A stretch of 64,000 nt of DNA from Neptuniibacter caesariensis (GTDB lineage Bacteria; Pseudomonadota; Gammaproteobacteria; Pseudomonadales; Balneatricaceae). Under the pieces are notes generated by a model. The model did no database searches, was not told the DNA's origin, and saw only the letters and a program-made list of their open reading frames with translations. A program made the position numbers and the translations under genes. The stretch covers positions 48,617-112,616 of the forward strand of contig NZ_CH724125.1 of assembly GCF_000153345.1 (NCBI RefSeq), read 5' to 3'. Below, piece after piece: positions 41,185 to 52,012 of this stretch; position 1 is the stretch's first letter; every line of letters starts with the position of its first letter.

Positions 41185-42333
41185 TTACTCGGCATCAAGA
41201 AAGTACAGAGAGCCTTGTAGTAGCAGGGCTTTAATCAGTTGCAGGTTTTCTTCAGAGGTTTCGATCTCGGTATGGTAGAGATCGGCACAGAGACGTTTTG
41301 CCAGTTCAATCTGACCTGGGCTGCAAGCGCAGCCTTTACCGTCGACGAAGAGTACAAACGGCTGCCCCTGGTGGTAGGCAAAGCGTGAACCTTCGGTTCG
41401 GCACAGCGGTACACCAGCCTCAATCAGGTTCTTAATATCACCTTCTTCCATCTCCTGGCTTTGATCGGCGCCTAAGTCTGGGTATTTGGATTCGGTCATA
41501 AACTGGCCGAACCAGTGGCTCAGTAGGGCTGGGTCAGCGATGTATTCACGCAGGATGGCCTGAACACGGCCGATCGCTTCCTGATCTATTTCACCTGGAT
41601 TTGCCTGCGTTTTAAGATCGGGATCCGAATAGCGGTCTTCAGCACAAGTGATGTTGTCCAGGTAGTTGGTGAAACCGGCAAAGATCTCTTGATGGGAGGG
41701 CGCACGGAAACCTACAGAGAGGGTCATGCAGTCATCCCCCAGGGCATAACCGTTATGGCCAACCCGTGGTGGTAGATACAGCATATCGCCAGGTTGAAGA
41801 TCCCAGCTTTGCTCCGCTTCCCATTCTGGCAGGATCATTACCGGGACATCATCCCTGCGTGGAGAATCTTCATCGAAGATTCCGCCCACTTCCCAACGGC
41901 GTGTACCAGTGGCCTGAATCAGGAAAACATCGTAGTTATCGTAATGGGGCCCAACACCGCCACCATCGGATGCGTAGCTGATCATCAGGTCATCCAGACG
42001 CCAGTTGGGTGCAAAGCGAAACTGTTCAACCAGCTCGGCTGCTTCAGGGACCCAGTGGTCTACCGCCTGAACCAGCAGTGTCCAGTGAGAATCTGGCAGT
42101 TCAGCAAAGGTTTCTTCGTTTAGAGGGCCGTGCTTGAGCTCCCAATCAGCACCGTCGGCTGATTGGATGATTAGCCTTGATTCGACCTCTTCTTCAAGGG
42201 CCATACCGGCGAGCTCGTCTGCGGTGACCGGAGGCTCGAAATCAGGAAAGGCATTACGGATCAGTAATGGTTTCTTTTGCCAGTACTCTTTAAGAAAAGT
42301 TTCTACACTGATATCGCCAAAAGGAGAGTTCAC
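41185..42333 (-). CDS. roxA: Ribosomal protein uL16 arginine hydroxylase RoxA (YcfD)
   Basis: A 382-residue JmjC-fold, iron and 2-oxoglutarate dependent oxygenase that hydroxylates an arginine of ribosomal protein uL16. The N-terminal half shows FLKEYWQKKPLLIRNAF, the metal HxD in VGPHYDNYDVFL, and the distal His in LPPRVGHNGYAL. The C-terminal part is the dimerisation and winged-helix region. The start codon is GTG and shares its last G region with the stop of the small gene before it (TAGTG), so the two are coupled. Length and motifs match the YcfD group. Confidence 0.92.
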   Translation of the reverse strand: MNSPFGDISVETFLKEYWQKKPLLIRNAFPDFEPPVTADELAGMALEEEVESRLIIQSADGADWELKHGPLNEETFAELPDSHWTLLVQAVDHWVPEAAELVEQFRFAPNWRLDDLMISYASDGGGVGPHYDNYDVFLIQATGTRRWEVGGIFDEDSPRRDDVPVMILPEWEAEQSWDLQPGDMLYLPPRVGHNGYALGDDCMTLSVGFRAPSHQEIFAGFTNYLDNITCAEDRYSDPDLKTQANPGEIDQEAIGRVQAILREYIADPALLSHWFGQFMTESKYPDLGADQSQEMEEGDIKNLIEAGVPLCRTEGSRFAYHQGQPFVLFVDGKGCACSPGQIELAKRLCADLYHTEIETSEENLQLIKALLLQGSLYFLDAE

Positions 42334-42581
42334 TAGTCGATAAACTCCAGTAATTGCTCAATCGCGTCTTCCATCTCTGCGTAGACTTTGCGCTTATCGC
42401 GAGCGGCTAAGGCAGCGAGTTTATTGTTGCCTACTTTTTTGATGCACTTTTGCAGTGTCAAAGCACAGTCACGAATGCCTGCTGAGTTGTAGCCCATCAT
42501 TTTAGAATCGTTATGAATCTTCTGGATGCCTTCACGCAGGTCGTCCGCTTGCTTAAGCAATACTTCGAGATTTTGTTCCAT
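42333..42581 (-). CDS. Small conserved protein of unknown function between trmJ and roxA
   Basis: An 82-residue, fully helical, charged protein beginning MEQNLEVLLKQADDL. It has two Cys (RDCALTLQKCIKK) in the middle and an acidic end (EDAIEQLLEFID). I do not know a function. It sits 23 bp after trmJ and its stop overlaps the GTG of roxA, so it is a real member of a three-gene unit linked to RNA and ribosome modification. No membrane segment. Confidence 0.7.
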   Translation of the reverse strand: MEQNLEVLLKQADDLREGIQKIHNDSKMMGYNSAGIRDCALTLQKCIKKVGNNKLAALAARDKRKVYAEMEDAIEQLLEFID

Positions 42582-42604
42582 CGTGTTAGTGCCTTGTCAT
42601 GGTT

Positions 42605-43330
42605 CTATTTTTTTAGTTTTTCTACGGTTTCTTCGACAGAGGTGAGTATGCCCCTCAGCATATTTAGTTCTGTACGCTCAGGACGTGAACGGTTAAAGAA
42701 ACGGTGGAGCTTCTCTAGTACTTTACCTTCATGCTGAGGAATGATGAAGTTGGTCAATCGTAGTACTTTTTCCATATGCTCGTAGAAAAGCGCCATCTCT
42801 TTGTGGCGAGGATATTCTTCTTCAACCTCGCTGTAGGTTTTATTCTCAGCGCTCATGAAAATTTCATAGCACAGCAGCTGAATAGCCTGGGATACGTTGA
42901 GTACCGGATATTCAGGGTTCGCTGGGATATATACGTGGAAATTACACTGCTGAAGTTCATGGTTGTGTAGGCCCATGGTTTCACGACCGAAAACCAGTGC
43001 GACTTCACCCGATTGAGCTTCGGCAACAACACGCTCGGCACCTTTGCGGGCATTCAGTAGTGGCAGGTCAAAGGTACGTTTTGTCCGAGCGCTGGTGCCA
43101 ATCACAAGCTGGCAATCGGAGATCGCTTCTTCAAGCGTTGAGACCACAATCGCACTATCGAGCAGGTCTTTTGCTCCCGCAGCGCGTGAATCAGCTTCTT
43201 CAGACGGAAACTCTTCCGGTTCGACCAGATAAAGTTTGCTTAGCCCCATGTTTTTCATGGCGCGAGCAGCCGCACCTATGTTGCCAGGGTGGAAGGTATT
43301 GATCAGTACAACTCGAACGTTAGATAACAT
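42605..43330 (-). CDS. trmJ: tRNA 2'-O-methyltransferase TrmJ
   Basis: A 241-residue SPOUT-fold methyltransferase that methylates the ribose of position 32 in several tRNAs using S-adenosylmethionine. The N-terminal motif VLINTFHPGNIGAAARAMKN, the middle LVFGRETMGLHNHEL and the knot segment PVLNVSQAIQLLCYEI are the three SPOUT motifs. The C-terminal extension after about residue 165, with RFFNRSRPERTELNMLRG, separates TrmJ from shorter TrmH relatives. It begins a likely operon with a small protein gene and roxA. Confidence 0.92.
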   Translation of the reverse strand: MLSNVRVVLINTFHPGNIGAAARAMKNMGLSKLYLVEPEEFPSEEADSRAAGAKDLLDSAIVVSTLEEAISDCQLVIGTSARTKRTFDLPLLNARKGAERVVAEAQSGEVALVFGRETMGLHNHELQQCNFHVYIPANPEYPVLNVSQAIQLLCYEIFMSAENKTYSEVEEEYPRHKEMALFYEHMEKVLRLTNFIIPQHEGKVLEKLHRFFNRSRPERTELNMLRGILTSVEETVEKLKK

Positions 43331-43342
43331 CTTTAATGGTTC

Positions 43343-44179
43343 TCACAATGAATCTATAAAACGATTCAGATCGTAAATGAATCGCTCTTTATGCCATAAA
43401 TGCGGTGAGTGGTCGGATTGCTCGTATATATGCAGCTCCGAACTCTCAATATTCTGTTTTACCCACTGTTGTAACTCAGCACTATAAAACTGGCTTTCAT
43501 CGCCGTAGATCAACAGTGTAGGTAATTTAATGCCCGCAACAACCTCACGGTAATCTTGTTGGGTAATGCTATCCCAGCAGCGGGTGAGTAGATCGCCTGG
43601 TTGCTTCTGTAGATATTCACGCATCTGCTGAAAGCCGCGGGAGTTCTGCTCGTAATTTTCGCGGGAGCGACGGTTCTTACCAAAAGCGATCAGTTCCAGC
43701 ACCGCTTCAGCGAAATTCTCTGTGAGGCGATGCAGGAAGGCGGTATTTGTGGCTTTGTCGAAGTCGCTATATACGCCGTGTTGCCATTCGTCATCGGTTA
43801 CCAGCTTGGGTGACTGGTCGACGATACACAAACCGCGAAGGCGTTTATCGCCGTGCCTACGTAGGTATTCCCAGGAGGTTAGCGCGCCCATTGAGTGGCC
43901 AACCAACACTGCATCTTCAATTTGAAGATGCTCAAGCATCGCTTCCAGATCATCAGCCATCGCCGGGAGGCTGATCTCGCTCTCTTCATGGTAGCTGTGA
44001 GCACCGTGGCCGCGGGCGTCCCAGCTTACGACACGGTGGTTCTCTGCCAGTTCAGAGGCGAAAGGGAGCCACTCTCGGACACTTGCCGTCCAGCCGTGAA
44101 GAAAAACTAAGGTTGTTTCGCCTTCACCGAGTGAGATGTAATGGATCTCGGTGCCGTCTGGTCGTGTAAAGTGTTCCAT
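43343..44179 (-). CDS. Alpha/beta hydrolase
   Basis: A 278-residue alpha/beta-hydrolase. Visible features are the oxyanion-region LVFLHGWTASVREW, nucleophile elbow VGHSMGALTSW, acid in LLIYGDESQFY and catalytic His in EQSDHSPHLW. The substrate is unknown; the branch includes esterases and haloperoxidase-like hydrolases. The frame stays open to 44215, but that region overlaps the purB terminator, so the ATG at 44179 (MEHFTRPDG) is chosen. The next gene, trmJ, begins 13 bp after its stop, so they may share a transcript. Confidence 0.88.
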   Translation of the reverse strand: MEHFTRPDGTEIHYISLGEGETTLVFLHGWTASVREWLPFASELAENHRVVSWDARGHGAHSYHEESEISLPAMADDLEAMLEHLQIEDAVLVGHSMGALTSWEYLRRHGDKRLRGLCIVDQSPKLVTDDEWQHGVYSDFDKATNTAFLHRLTENFAEAVLELIAFGKNRRSRENYEQNSRGFQQMREYLQKQPGDLLTRCWDSITQQDYREVVAGIKLPTLLIYGDESQFYSAELQQWVKQNIESSELHIYEQSDHSPHLWHKERFIYDLNRFIDSL

Positions 44180-44202
44180 GGTGTGTAGGTATCCCTTATA
44201 TA

Positions 44203-44226
44203 AAAAACGGGGCAATAGCCCCGTTT
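44203..44226 (-). terminator. Terminator of purB
   Basis: On the minus strand, AAACGGGGC-TATT-GCCCCGTTTTTT: an 8-bp GC-rich stem and a T6 tract just after purB and before the alpha/beta hydrolase gene, which separates the two transcripts. Confidence 0.9.
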
Positions 44227-44252
44227 AATAAAACTGATTATGTTGGATCAGC

Positions 44253-45692
<1,440 letters not shown>

Positions 45693-46358
45693 TTAGCCCA
45701 TAATTTTCTTAAGGGAAGGGCGTAAACGAGATTTGAAAAATAGCAGCTGCCAGCGTTTGCCGCCTTTCTGGCGCCAGAGCATAGCGCTACGGATACCTGC
45801 TAACAGTAATGCACGGATTTTTGCAGCATTTTCACTGTTTTGCAGGTGTCTTGGATCACCGGTAACCTGAATGCGAAAGCTGAAGGTGCTAATTGTGTCC
45901 TGATACAGGCTGGCAATGTTCGCGATTACATTCGGGTGGCAGTATGTGGATGGGCTGTTTACGGCTTCCGGATCATCCGGGCTGAAATAGCGTGCTTGTT
46001 CAGAGACCTGGTTAAGGCGTTGCCCCAGCTGTTGCATCATCTCTGGATCAGATGACAGTTTGCGCTCCAGATGCATCATGCTTAAAGCGTAGCGAATCAC
46101 ATCTTTGTTATGTTCTGCGCGTGGTTTATCAACCAGATCCTTAAGGTTTTGCAGGCCGAGATGAAGATTGTAGGGCAGTTCAGCCGGGTTACCGTAGATC
46201 GCTTCAGTTGAATCCGGGTTCATCTGCATAATGCTATAAACGGATGTTTCCAGACTATTCTGTGCAACCATTCCACGGGTTGCGATCTGTTCTACTAGCG
46301 CGGCAGCCTGAAATAGGCCTGCAAGCCCGAGTGCCTGTTCATCATGGACGCGTGACAC
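45693..46358 (-). CDS. hflD: HflD family protein
   Basis: A 221-residue helical protein of the HflD family, peripheral to the inner membrane in E. coli, where it was found to counter CII during phage lambda lysogeny. Its normal role is not established. The start LGLAGLFQAAALVEQIATRG is the family signature, and RIQVTGDPRHLQNSENAAKIRALLLAGIRSA near the C-terminus is conserved but written here only as a landmark at about 165-195. The start codon is GTG. It lies nine bases after mnmA in the conserved gene order. Confidence 0.92.
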   Translation of the reverse strand: MSRVHDEQALGLAGLFQAAALVEQIATRGMVAQNSLETSVYSIMQMNPDSTEAIYGNPAELPYNLHLGLQNLKDLVDKPRAEHNKDVIRYALSMMHLERKLSSDPEMMQQLGQRLNQVSEQARYFSPDDPEAVNSPSTYCHPNVIANIASLYQDTISTFSFRIQVTGDPRHLQNSENAAKIRALLLAGIRSAMLWRQKGGKRWQLLFFKSRLRPSLKKIMG

Positions 46359-46367
46359 GTTCTACCC

Positions 46368-47483
46368 TCAATTTTTTCCAGTGTGTTCGATTACACCGCC
46401 GCCCAGACAGATGTCATCCTGATAGATAACGACAGACTGACCCGGTGTGATCGCTCTCTGCGGTTCATTGAATACGATCCGGTATCCGGATTCACCATGG
46501 CGCTCAATTATGCAGCCCTGATCGGACTGACGATAGCGAACTTTAGCTGTACATTGGTAAGGAAGCTGTGGCTCTTCACCGTTGATCCAGAATAACTCAT
46601 CAGCGGTTAACCAGTCTGTGAAAAGCAGATCGTTTTGCTTGCCCTGTACGGCGATAAGCACATTTCGATCCAGATCTTTCGCGCCGACAAACCAAGGCTC
46701 TTCAGGGTAGTCTTTTAAACCACCGATCTGCAGGCCCTGGCGTTGTCCTATGGTGTAGTACATCAGCCCGGCATGTTCACCGATCACATCCCCATTGGGG
46801 GTTTCGATTTTACCCGGCTGTGCTGGAAGGTACTGCTTTAGGAAATCACTAAAGCGGCGTTCACCGATAAAGCAGATGCCGGTACTGTCTTTTTTGTTAT
46901 GCGTGACCAGATCGTGCTCTTCAGCTAATTTGCGAACGGCTGGTTTTTCAAGCTCGCCCACCGGGAAGAGGGTTTTTTCGATTTCGAGCTGGCCAACCTG
47001 GTGCAGGAAGTAACTCTGATCTTTATTGTTGTCCAGACCTTTGAGTAAGCGTGTTTTGCCGTCACGATCGCCGCGGCGAACATAGTGGCCTGTTGCTATA
47101 AAGTCTGCGCCCAGTTCGACCGCGTATTCAAGAAACGCTTTGAATTTAATTTCGCGGTTGCAAAGAATATCCGGGTTAGGTGTGCGACCCGCTTTATATT
47201 CTTCAAGGAAATGTTCAAAGACATTGTCCCAGTATTCAGCTGCAAAATTCGCAGTGTGCAGGTGAATGCCTAATTTGTCACACACAGCCTGGGCATCGGC
47301 CAGGTCTTCTTTAGCGGTACAGTATTCGGTACCGTCATCTTCATCCCAGTTTTTCATAAACAGCCCTTCGACCTGATAGCCCTGTTGCATCAGTAGAAGT
47401 GCTGAAACGGATGAATCAACACCGCCGGACATGCCGACGATGACTTTGGCGCTGCTATTGTCAGTGTTGCTGAGATCGGTCAT
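46368..47483 (-). CDS. mnmA: tRNA-specific 2-thiouridylase MnmA
   Basis: A 371-residue enzyme that adds sulfur to U34 of tRNA for Lys, Glu and Gln, using ATP and sulfur relayed by TusE. The P-loop-like [18 protein letters not shown] is at about 12-29, the first catalytic Cys is in [14 protein letters not shown], and the second in [13 protein letters not shown]. The C-terminal beta domains are complete. It follows nudJ by nine bases and precedes hflD, the usual gammaproteobacterial order. Confidence 0.96.
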   Translation of the reverse strand: MTDLSNTDNSSAKVIVGMSGGVDSSVSALLLMQQGYQVEGLFMKNWDEDDGTEYCTAKEDLADAQAVCDKLGIHLHTANFAAEYWDNVFEHFLEEYKAGRTPNPDILCNREIKFKAFLEYAVELGADFIATGHYVRRGDRDGKTRLLKGLDNNKDQSYFLHQVGQLEIEKTLFPVGELEKPAVRKLAEEHDLVTHNKKDSTGICFIGERRFSDFLKQYLPAQPGKIETPNGDVIGEHAGLMYYTIGQRQGLQIGGLKDYPEEPWFVGAKDLDRNVLIAVQGKQNDLLFTDWLTADELFWINGEEPQLPYQCTAKVRYRQSDQGCIIERHGESGYRIVFNEPQRAITPGQSVVIYQDDICLGGGVIEHTGKN

Positions 47484-47492
47484 TTAACTATT

Positions 47493-47942
47493 TTAGTTCT
47501 CGTATTCGTAGATCAGATCCAGCGGATATCGTTTTCCTGCCAGATAATCGTCAATGCACTTTAATACCATGGGGCTTCGTAGGCGATTTCCAAGGGCTTC
47601 GATCTCGTCCCTTGTCAACCAGACTGCGCGGATAATACCTTCATCCAGCGCCAGCGATTCATCATGTTTGATCGCTTCTGCATAGAAGCATGCGCGATGG
47701 TAAGTGACATTGTTGTTCTTTGATTTATAAACGTAGAAGCCTGTTAAATATTTAGGCTCTACATGCCATGCGGACTCCTCAAGAGTCTCTCTTCGAGCGG
47801 CTTCAATAAAGGACTCGCCTTCATCAATATGCCCCGCAGGTTGGTTGAAAACGATCTCACCGGATGAGTGTTCTTCAACCAATAAAAATTTATCTTCCTT
47901 TTCGACGATGACTGCTACTGTCGCGTGTGGATACCAGCTCAT
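47493..47942 (-). CDS. nudJ: NUDIX hydrolase NudJ
   Basis: A 149-residue NUDIX pyrophosphatase. The NUDIX box is present as GHIDEGESFIEAARRETLEE (G-x5-E-x7-REUxEExGU form), continuing with SAW. E. coli NudJ hydrolyses thiamine pyrophosphate and nucleotide tri- and diphosphates. It is the first gene of the nudJ-mnmA-hflD-purB series, and the promoter should be in the 160-bp gap shared with moaE. Confidence 0.9.
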   Translation of the reverse strand: MSWYPHATVAVIVEKEDKFLLVEEHSSGEIVFNQPAGHIDEGESFIEAARRETLEESAWHVEPKYLTGFYVYKSKNNNVTYHRACFYAEAIKHDESLALDEGIIRAVWLTRDEIEALGNRLRSPMVLKCIDDYLAGKRYPLDLIYEYEN

Positions 47943-48105
47943 CTTTGTCCTCGGTATAGCGGCATATCTCTATGTAAATATGCATGATAAAACAGGCGGA
48001 AACCTTATCATCAAACGTGGTTTTTAGATAGTTAATCAGTCGTAGTGATTGAAAATCGTAATGCATAAAGTGCTATGATCGGGCAAGAATTAGGGAGTGA
48101 GCGAA

Positions 48106-48564
48106 ATGCCAAAAACAGTTGTTCTTGTACAAACCGAAGATTTCAATATAGGTGAGCTTTCTGAGCGGGTTCGCGCAGAAGATGCCACCAGTGGCGCTAT
48201 CGTTACGTTTACCGGGATTGTACGTGAGCTTGAGAATACCGATGCGAGTCTGGATGCTCTCTATCTGGAGCACTATCCGGGAATGACGGAGAAAGCCCTG
48301 GAGAAAATTGCTGATCAGGCACGGCAGAGATGGGAACTCGGTAATATTGTGATTGCACACCGCGTTGGAACACTTCCGCTCAATGAAAATATTGTTTTTG
48401 TGGGTGTAGGTAGTGCGCACAGGGTCAATGCTTTTGAGGCTGCGCAATTCGTTATGGATTACCTCAAACGTGATGCCCCTTTCTGGAAAAAAGAGATTAG
48501 TAGCCAGGGTGAAAGCTGGGTTGAGCAAAAACAGAGCGATCTTGATGCGGCTGAAGATTGGTAG
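48106..48564 (+). CDS. moaE: Molybdopterin synthase catalytic subunit
   Basis: A 152-residue MoaE, the large subunit that with thiocarboxylated MoaD turns cPMP into molybdopterin. Visible landmarks are GAIVTFTGIVRE, YLEHYPGMTEKAL, HRVGTLPLNENIVFVGV with the catalytic Arg/Lys region, and DYLKRDAPFWKKE. The ATG at 48106 is chosen because AGGGAG ends eight bases before it; the upstream GTG at 48097 overlaps that site. moaD is not adjacent, which is unusual but not rare. Confidence 0.94.
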   Translation: MPKTVVLVQTEDFNIGELSERVRAEDATSGAIVTFTGIVRELENTDASLDALYLEHYPGMTEKALEKIADQARQRWELGNIVIAHRVGTLPLNENIVFVGVGSAHRVNAFEAAQFVMDYLKRDAPFWKKEISSQGESWVEQKQSDLDAAEDW

Positions 48565-48588
48565 GTATAGCTAGGGGATAGGTATTTT

Positions 48589-49317
48589 TCAGGCAAAAAC
48601 TGCTTGGTTTTTGCCGCGGCTCTTGCCTGTATAAAGGCAATCATCAGCTTTCTTAATGATGATCTCCATTGTTTCGTTGCCAAAAGAGGTGGTAATGCCC
48701 ATGGTAGCGGTTACATGTGTATCTTTAGGATATATTTTTTTTCTCAGTGCGTTCAGTAGTTTGTCTGCGATCATTTGGGCTGACGGATTGTCAGTGTTTC
48801 GGCATAAAATAATAAACTCTTCGCCTCCCCAGCGGGCCGCTGTATCCGATTTGCGAAGTTCTTTTGAAAGTACCTGACTAAATCCAACTAAAACATCATC
48901 GCCAGTTTCGTGGCCCATTGTGTCGTTGATTCTTTTAAAGTCATCGAGATCGATAAGTATCAGGGTAAAGGGAAGTTTACTTCTGTTGCAATTTGAGATC
49001 TCTTGTTGGAGTGTCTCTGTGAAATACCTTCGGTTGTATAAGTCGGTAAGTGAGTCACGGATGGATAGTCTGTGTGCAGTTCTATAGAACCCCATCGCTT
49101 CTTTCCAGCGAGAATAGGCAAAGTAGGCTAAAGAGACAGCCATTGTAAAAAAAACAGGAATTATTTCATCTAACTCCCAGTCCTCGTGATCTTCTGAAAA
49201 CTCGACTAGTTTCTCTAACATATCGATCTTAGCGAAAAGCCAAAAAAAACCGATATTCACGAGTACAATAATTATCATCTCGATTATTGCTTTTTTAGTT
49301 AAAGTTGGCTGTTTCAA
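48589..49317 (-). CDS. Membrane-bound diguanylate cyclase (GGDEF)
   Basis: A 242-residue enzyme that makes c-di-GMP from GTP. Two membrane helices (about 10-26 and 50-66) flank a short acidic loop, so there is almost no separate sensor. The GGDEF domain (about 80-240) has LTDLYNRRYF, FKRINDTMGHETGDD and the active site RWGGEEFII. The inhibitory I-site RxxD (RKSD) lies exactly five residues before GGEEF, so product inhibition is expected. Single gene, convergent with moaE. Confidence 0.93.
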   Translation of the reverse strand: MKQPTLTKKAIIEMIIIVLVNIGFFWLFAKIDMLEKLVEFSEDHEDWELDEIIPVFFTMAVSLAYFAYSRWKEAMGFYRTAHRLSIRDSLTDLYNRRYFTETLQQEISNCNRSKLPFTLILIDLDDFKRINDTMGHETGDDVLVGFSQVLSKELRKSDTAARWGGEEFIILCRNTDNPSAQMIADKLLNALRKKIYPKDTHVTATMGITTSFGNETMEIIIKKADDCLYTGKSRGKNQAVFA

Positions 49318-49442
49318 GTAGTTACCTATTTGAAAAGTTGTGTCGCTGTTAAGTAAAAAATGATAATCGTAATGGGGTAATATGTGTTCAAGTATAGCTT
49401 TTTTTTGATTGAACGTTTCGAGTGAACTTATGGAAGGTATGT

Positions 49443-49751
49443 ATGGTTACCTGTTATCTGCGTTATGTGATCGATCCAAATAAAGTTGAAGAGTTTGAAC
49501 ATTACGCAAAGCTCTGGATTCCACTGGTTGAGAAGTTTGGTGGGCAGCATCATGGTTACTTCCTGCCGTCAGAAGGGGCAAACAATATAGCGCTCGCGCT
49601 TTTTACTTTCCCAAGCCTTGCCGAGTATGAGCAGTATCGTATCGATTCGTTTAAAGACGCTGAGTGTTTGGCTGCGTTTGATTATGCAAAACAAACCCAG
49701 TGTGTAATAAGCTACGAGCGAAGTTTCTTTAGACCGGTTCTCGAACCCTAA
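49443..49751 (+). CDS. NIPSNAP family protein
   Basis: A 102-residue protein of the NIPSNAP/dimeric alpha-beta barrel group. The first strand CYLRYVIDPNKVEEFEHYAK, the middle FGGQHHGYFLP and the end CVISYERSFFRPV follow that family. Function is unknown in bacteria. The ATG at 49443 is preferred over a GTG at 49422, since GGAAGG lies five bases before it. It sits between two diguanylate cyclase genes but nothing ties it to them. Confidence 0.75.
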   Translation: MVTCYLRYVIDPNKVEEFEHYAKLWIPLVEKFGGQHHGYFLPSEGANNIALALFTFPSLAEYEQYRIDSFKDAECLAAFDYAKQTQCVISYERSFFRPVLEP

Positions 49752-49775
49752 TCAGTCAAAAGTAAGTGCATTGGG

Positions 49776-50984
49776 TTAGCCCCAATGCACCTGGTTGCGG
49801 CCATTTTCTTTCGCTTTATATAAAGCTTTATCTGCTTTCTCCAGAAGTAGGTCGTCCGTATTGGCTGCATGGCTCAACTCGGCGATCCCAAAGGTAGATG
49901 TGACTGATAGCTTAAGCGCGTTGTACTCGGCGAAACGGGTTCTGATTCGCTCAACGATTTCAGCGGCTTGATCCGAAGTTGCGTCGGGGAAGCAGATGAC
50001 AAATTCATCGCCGCCAAAACGGCCGACAAAATCATTCTCGCGAATGTTTTTCCGTAATATCTCAGCAAATGTGGTCAGGATATTGTCTCCTGCCTGATGC
50101 CCAAGCGTATCGTTAACCTCTTTAAAATGGTCAAGGTCGCACACACAGAGGCTAAGAGGGGTATTGCTCTCTTCGGCTTCCCTTATTGCCAGATTAAACT
50201 GATCGAAGAAATGACGTCGATTAAAGAGATCAGTGAGAGGGTCGTAATTCGCAAAATAGCTGATTTTTTCGATCGCTTGTTCCCGGCTATTCATAATCTG
50301 TCGAATTAATATCAACATGATGGTTCCCAGCGAAAAAGCGAACAAGGTAAAGATCACAACACCTTTGATTATCATTGCTTCATGTCGTTCTACTGCTTTT
50401 GCTGAGTTAAGCGTGAATCGTTGCAACTCATCACGGAGAGAGATTAACTCATTGGTCAGGTCTTTCTCTTCATCAGCAAGTAGGTCGAGCAATTCTGTCG
50501 GATACTCAAGTCGGCTTTCTTTGTTATGGTCGATCATCTCCAGAACCTGGGTCTGGTACTGATGATGCTCTTTTATGATCTGTTTAAGCAGTTGATCCAC
50601 GCTTTGCATTTTAGTGCGTGTCATTTCGCGTGGAGAGTCCAGCATCGGCTTCAGCATTGTTTCGAGCTTGGCGGATGTTTCTGCAAACTTATTACCTGTT
50701 CGAATAAAGCTTTCTTCAAGGATTGGGACTACCTTAATTCGATGCTCAGGCTTAAGTTGATGCAATTTTTCGATGAGTAGTGTCTGTTCAAACTGACGAT
50801 CTATCAGGGGGAGCAGTTCTTGTGCTAGGGGAAGGTCGCGGTTGGCAACTTCATAGAACTCTGCTTTTACCTGGTTCATCTGCCAATAGGCAAAGCCACC
50901 ATTGACCAGAATCAGCAGGGCGATGGCTGTGGCGAGCAAAAACACGCGTGTATTGTTTTTTTTATGTTGTTCGCTGTTCGTCAT
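49776..50984 (-). CDS. Diguanylate cyclase with periplasmic helical sensor
   Basis: A 402-residue membrane protein. TM1 (about 14-36) and TM2 (about 195-220) bracket a roughly 155-residue all-helical periplasmic region of the four-helix-bundle sensor type. A GGDEF domain (about 240-400) follows with LTDLFNRRHFF, HFKEVNDTLGHQAGD and active site RFGGDEFVI. The I-site RxxD (REND) is present five residues before it. It should produce c-di-GMP in response to an unknown external signal. The ATG at 50984 is chosen over an upstream TTG at 50996. Confidence 0.93.
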   Translation of the reverse strand: MTNSEQHKKNNTRVFLLATAIALLILVNGGFAYWQMNQVKAEFYEVANRDLPLAQELLPLIDRQFEQTLLIEKLHQLKPEHRIKVVPILEESFIRTGNKFAETSAKLETMLKPMLDSPREMTRTKMQSVDQLLKQIIKEHHQYQTQVLEMIDHNKESRLEYPTELLDLLADEEKDLTNELISLRDELQRFTLNSAKAVERHEAMIIKGVVIFTLFAFSLGTIMLILIRQIMNSREQAIEKISYFANYDPLTDLFNRRHFFDQFNLAIREAEESNTPLSLCVCDLDHFKEVNDTLGHQAGDNILTTFAEILRKNIRENDFVGRFGGDEFVICFPDATSDQAAEIVERIRTRFAEYNALKLSVTSTFGIAELSHAANTDDLLLEKADKALYKAKENGRNQVHWG

Positions 50985-51118
50985 AACTAAGATCAACTTA
51001 TCTTAATGCTGAATAGTTGCTGAGATCCCAGGCTAAGGATCTTCCTAATCTAATACAATCTAGATGATAAACCTTAAAGTAATCTTAAGCTGCTCAACTT
51101 AGAATGATTTAAGAGAGT

Positions 51119-52012
51119 TCACAATGGCGACAGAACTTGCCAAGCTTGCTTGGTTAGCTTTCTTGTCAGTTTGTCATAAAGGTCAGACTTCAGACTCCAG
51201 ATATGCCAATACAGCGGAATCTCAAGATACTTTCCTGGGGTAAGGTCTATAACCGTTCCATTCGCGAGTAGCTCGTGACTTTGCTGATCCGGAATCATCC
51301 CGCAGGCAAGGCCTCTGATGATCAGCTGAAAGAAAGATTCTGTTGAAGGGATACGGTGTTTTGGATATTCATTCGGTCCAATCTTAAAAAACTTCTCCAG
51401 GTAGCGGTTCTGTAGTTCATCCTTGTTACTGAACTCGGCTACCGGTGCATGCCTGAAACCCTCGCTGTTAACCCCGTCTGGAAAGTACTTGGCTAGATAG
51501 CAGGGGCTTGCCAGGCAGCGATAGGCCATGATGCCTAAGGGAATACAGTTACAACCCTGCATCGGTTTGGGGTTTGAACTAATACAACCGATTACCTGGC
51601 CACTTTTAAGCAAATGGTGTGTTTGGTCCTGATCATCGACTTTCAGTTCTAAGAGGATCTTCTCCTCGTTGAGTAGGGGTTGAACAGCGTCCAGAAACCA
51701 GGTGGCAAGGCTATCAGCGTTCAGACCAATCGCAATTTGCGTATAACCATCTGCTTGTTTGAGTGATAGCTCTTCATGCAGCTCATCCTGTAACAATGAA
51801 ACCTGTCTAAAGTGCTTTAAAAGCTGTTGGCCTGCTGGCGTGGCTTGTAACGGGTTACCTCTGATAATCAGCGTTTGTCCGATACTGTCTTCCAATTGTT
51901 TTAGGCGCTGAGAAACGGCCGATTGCGAGATATGTAGTCGATCGGCAGCTCTGTCAAAACTGTCTTCTTCAAGAATGGCAGCTAAAGCCTGAAGTTGTTT
52001 ATAGTCAATCAT
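51119..52012 (-). CDS. argP: ArgP-like LysR family regulator
   Basis: A 297-residue LysR-type regulator close to ArgP (IciA): DYKQLQALAAILEEDSFDRA and RLHISQSAVSQRLKQLED at the N-terminus are nearly the ArgP signature, and the length is right. ArgP binds arginine or lysine and controls the exporter ArgO and lysine-related genes. The gene here is divergent from a LysE/ArgO-type exporter, the classic pair, which supports the name. The intergenic region has an 11-bp perfect inverted repeat. Confidence 0.88.
   Translation of the reverse strand: MIDYKQLQALAAILEEDSFDRAADRLHISQSAVSQRLKQLEDSIGQTLIIRGNPLQATPAGQQLLKHFRQVSLLQDELHEELSLKQADGYTQIAIGLNADSLATWFLDAVQPLLNEEKILLELKVDDQDQTHHLLKSGQVIGCISSNPKPMQGCNCIPLGIMAYRCLASPCYLAKYFPDGVNSEGFRHAPVAEFSNKDELQNRYLEKFFKIGPNEYPKHRIPSTESFFQLIIRGLACGMIPDQQSHELLANGTVIDLTPGKYLEIPLYWHIWSLKSDLYDKLTRKLTKQAWQVLSPL

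Noticed and set aside
43343-44215. Longer start for the alpha/beta hydrolase at 44215
   Set aside because: It is a TTG inside the purB terminator stem; the ATG at 44179 fits the domain start.
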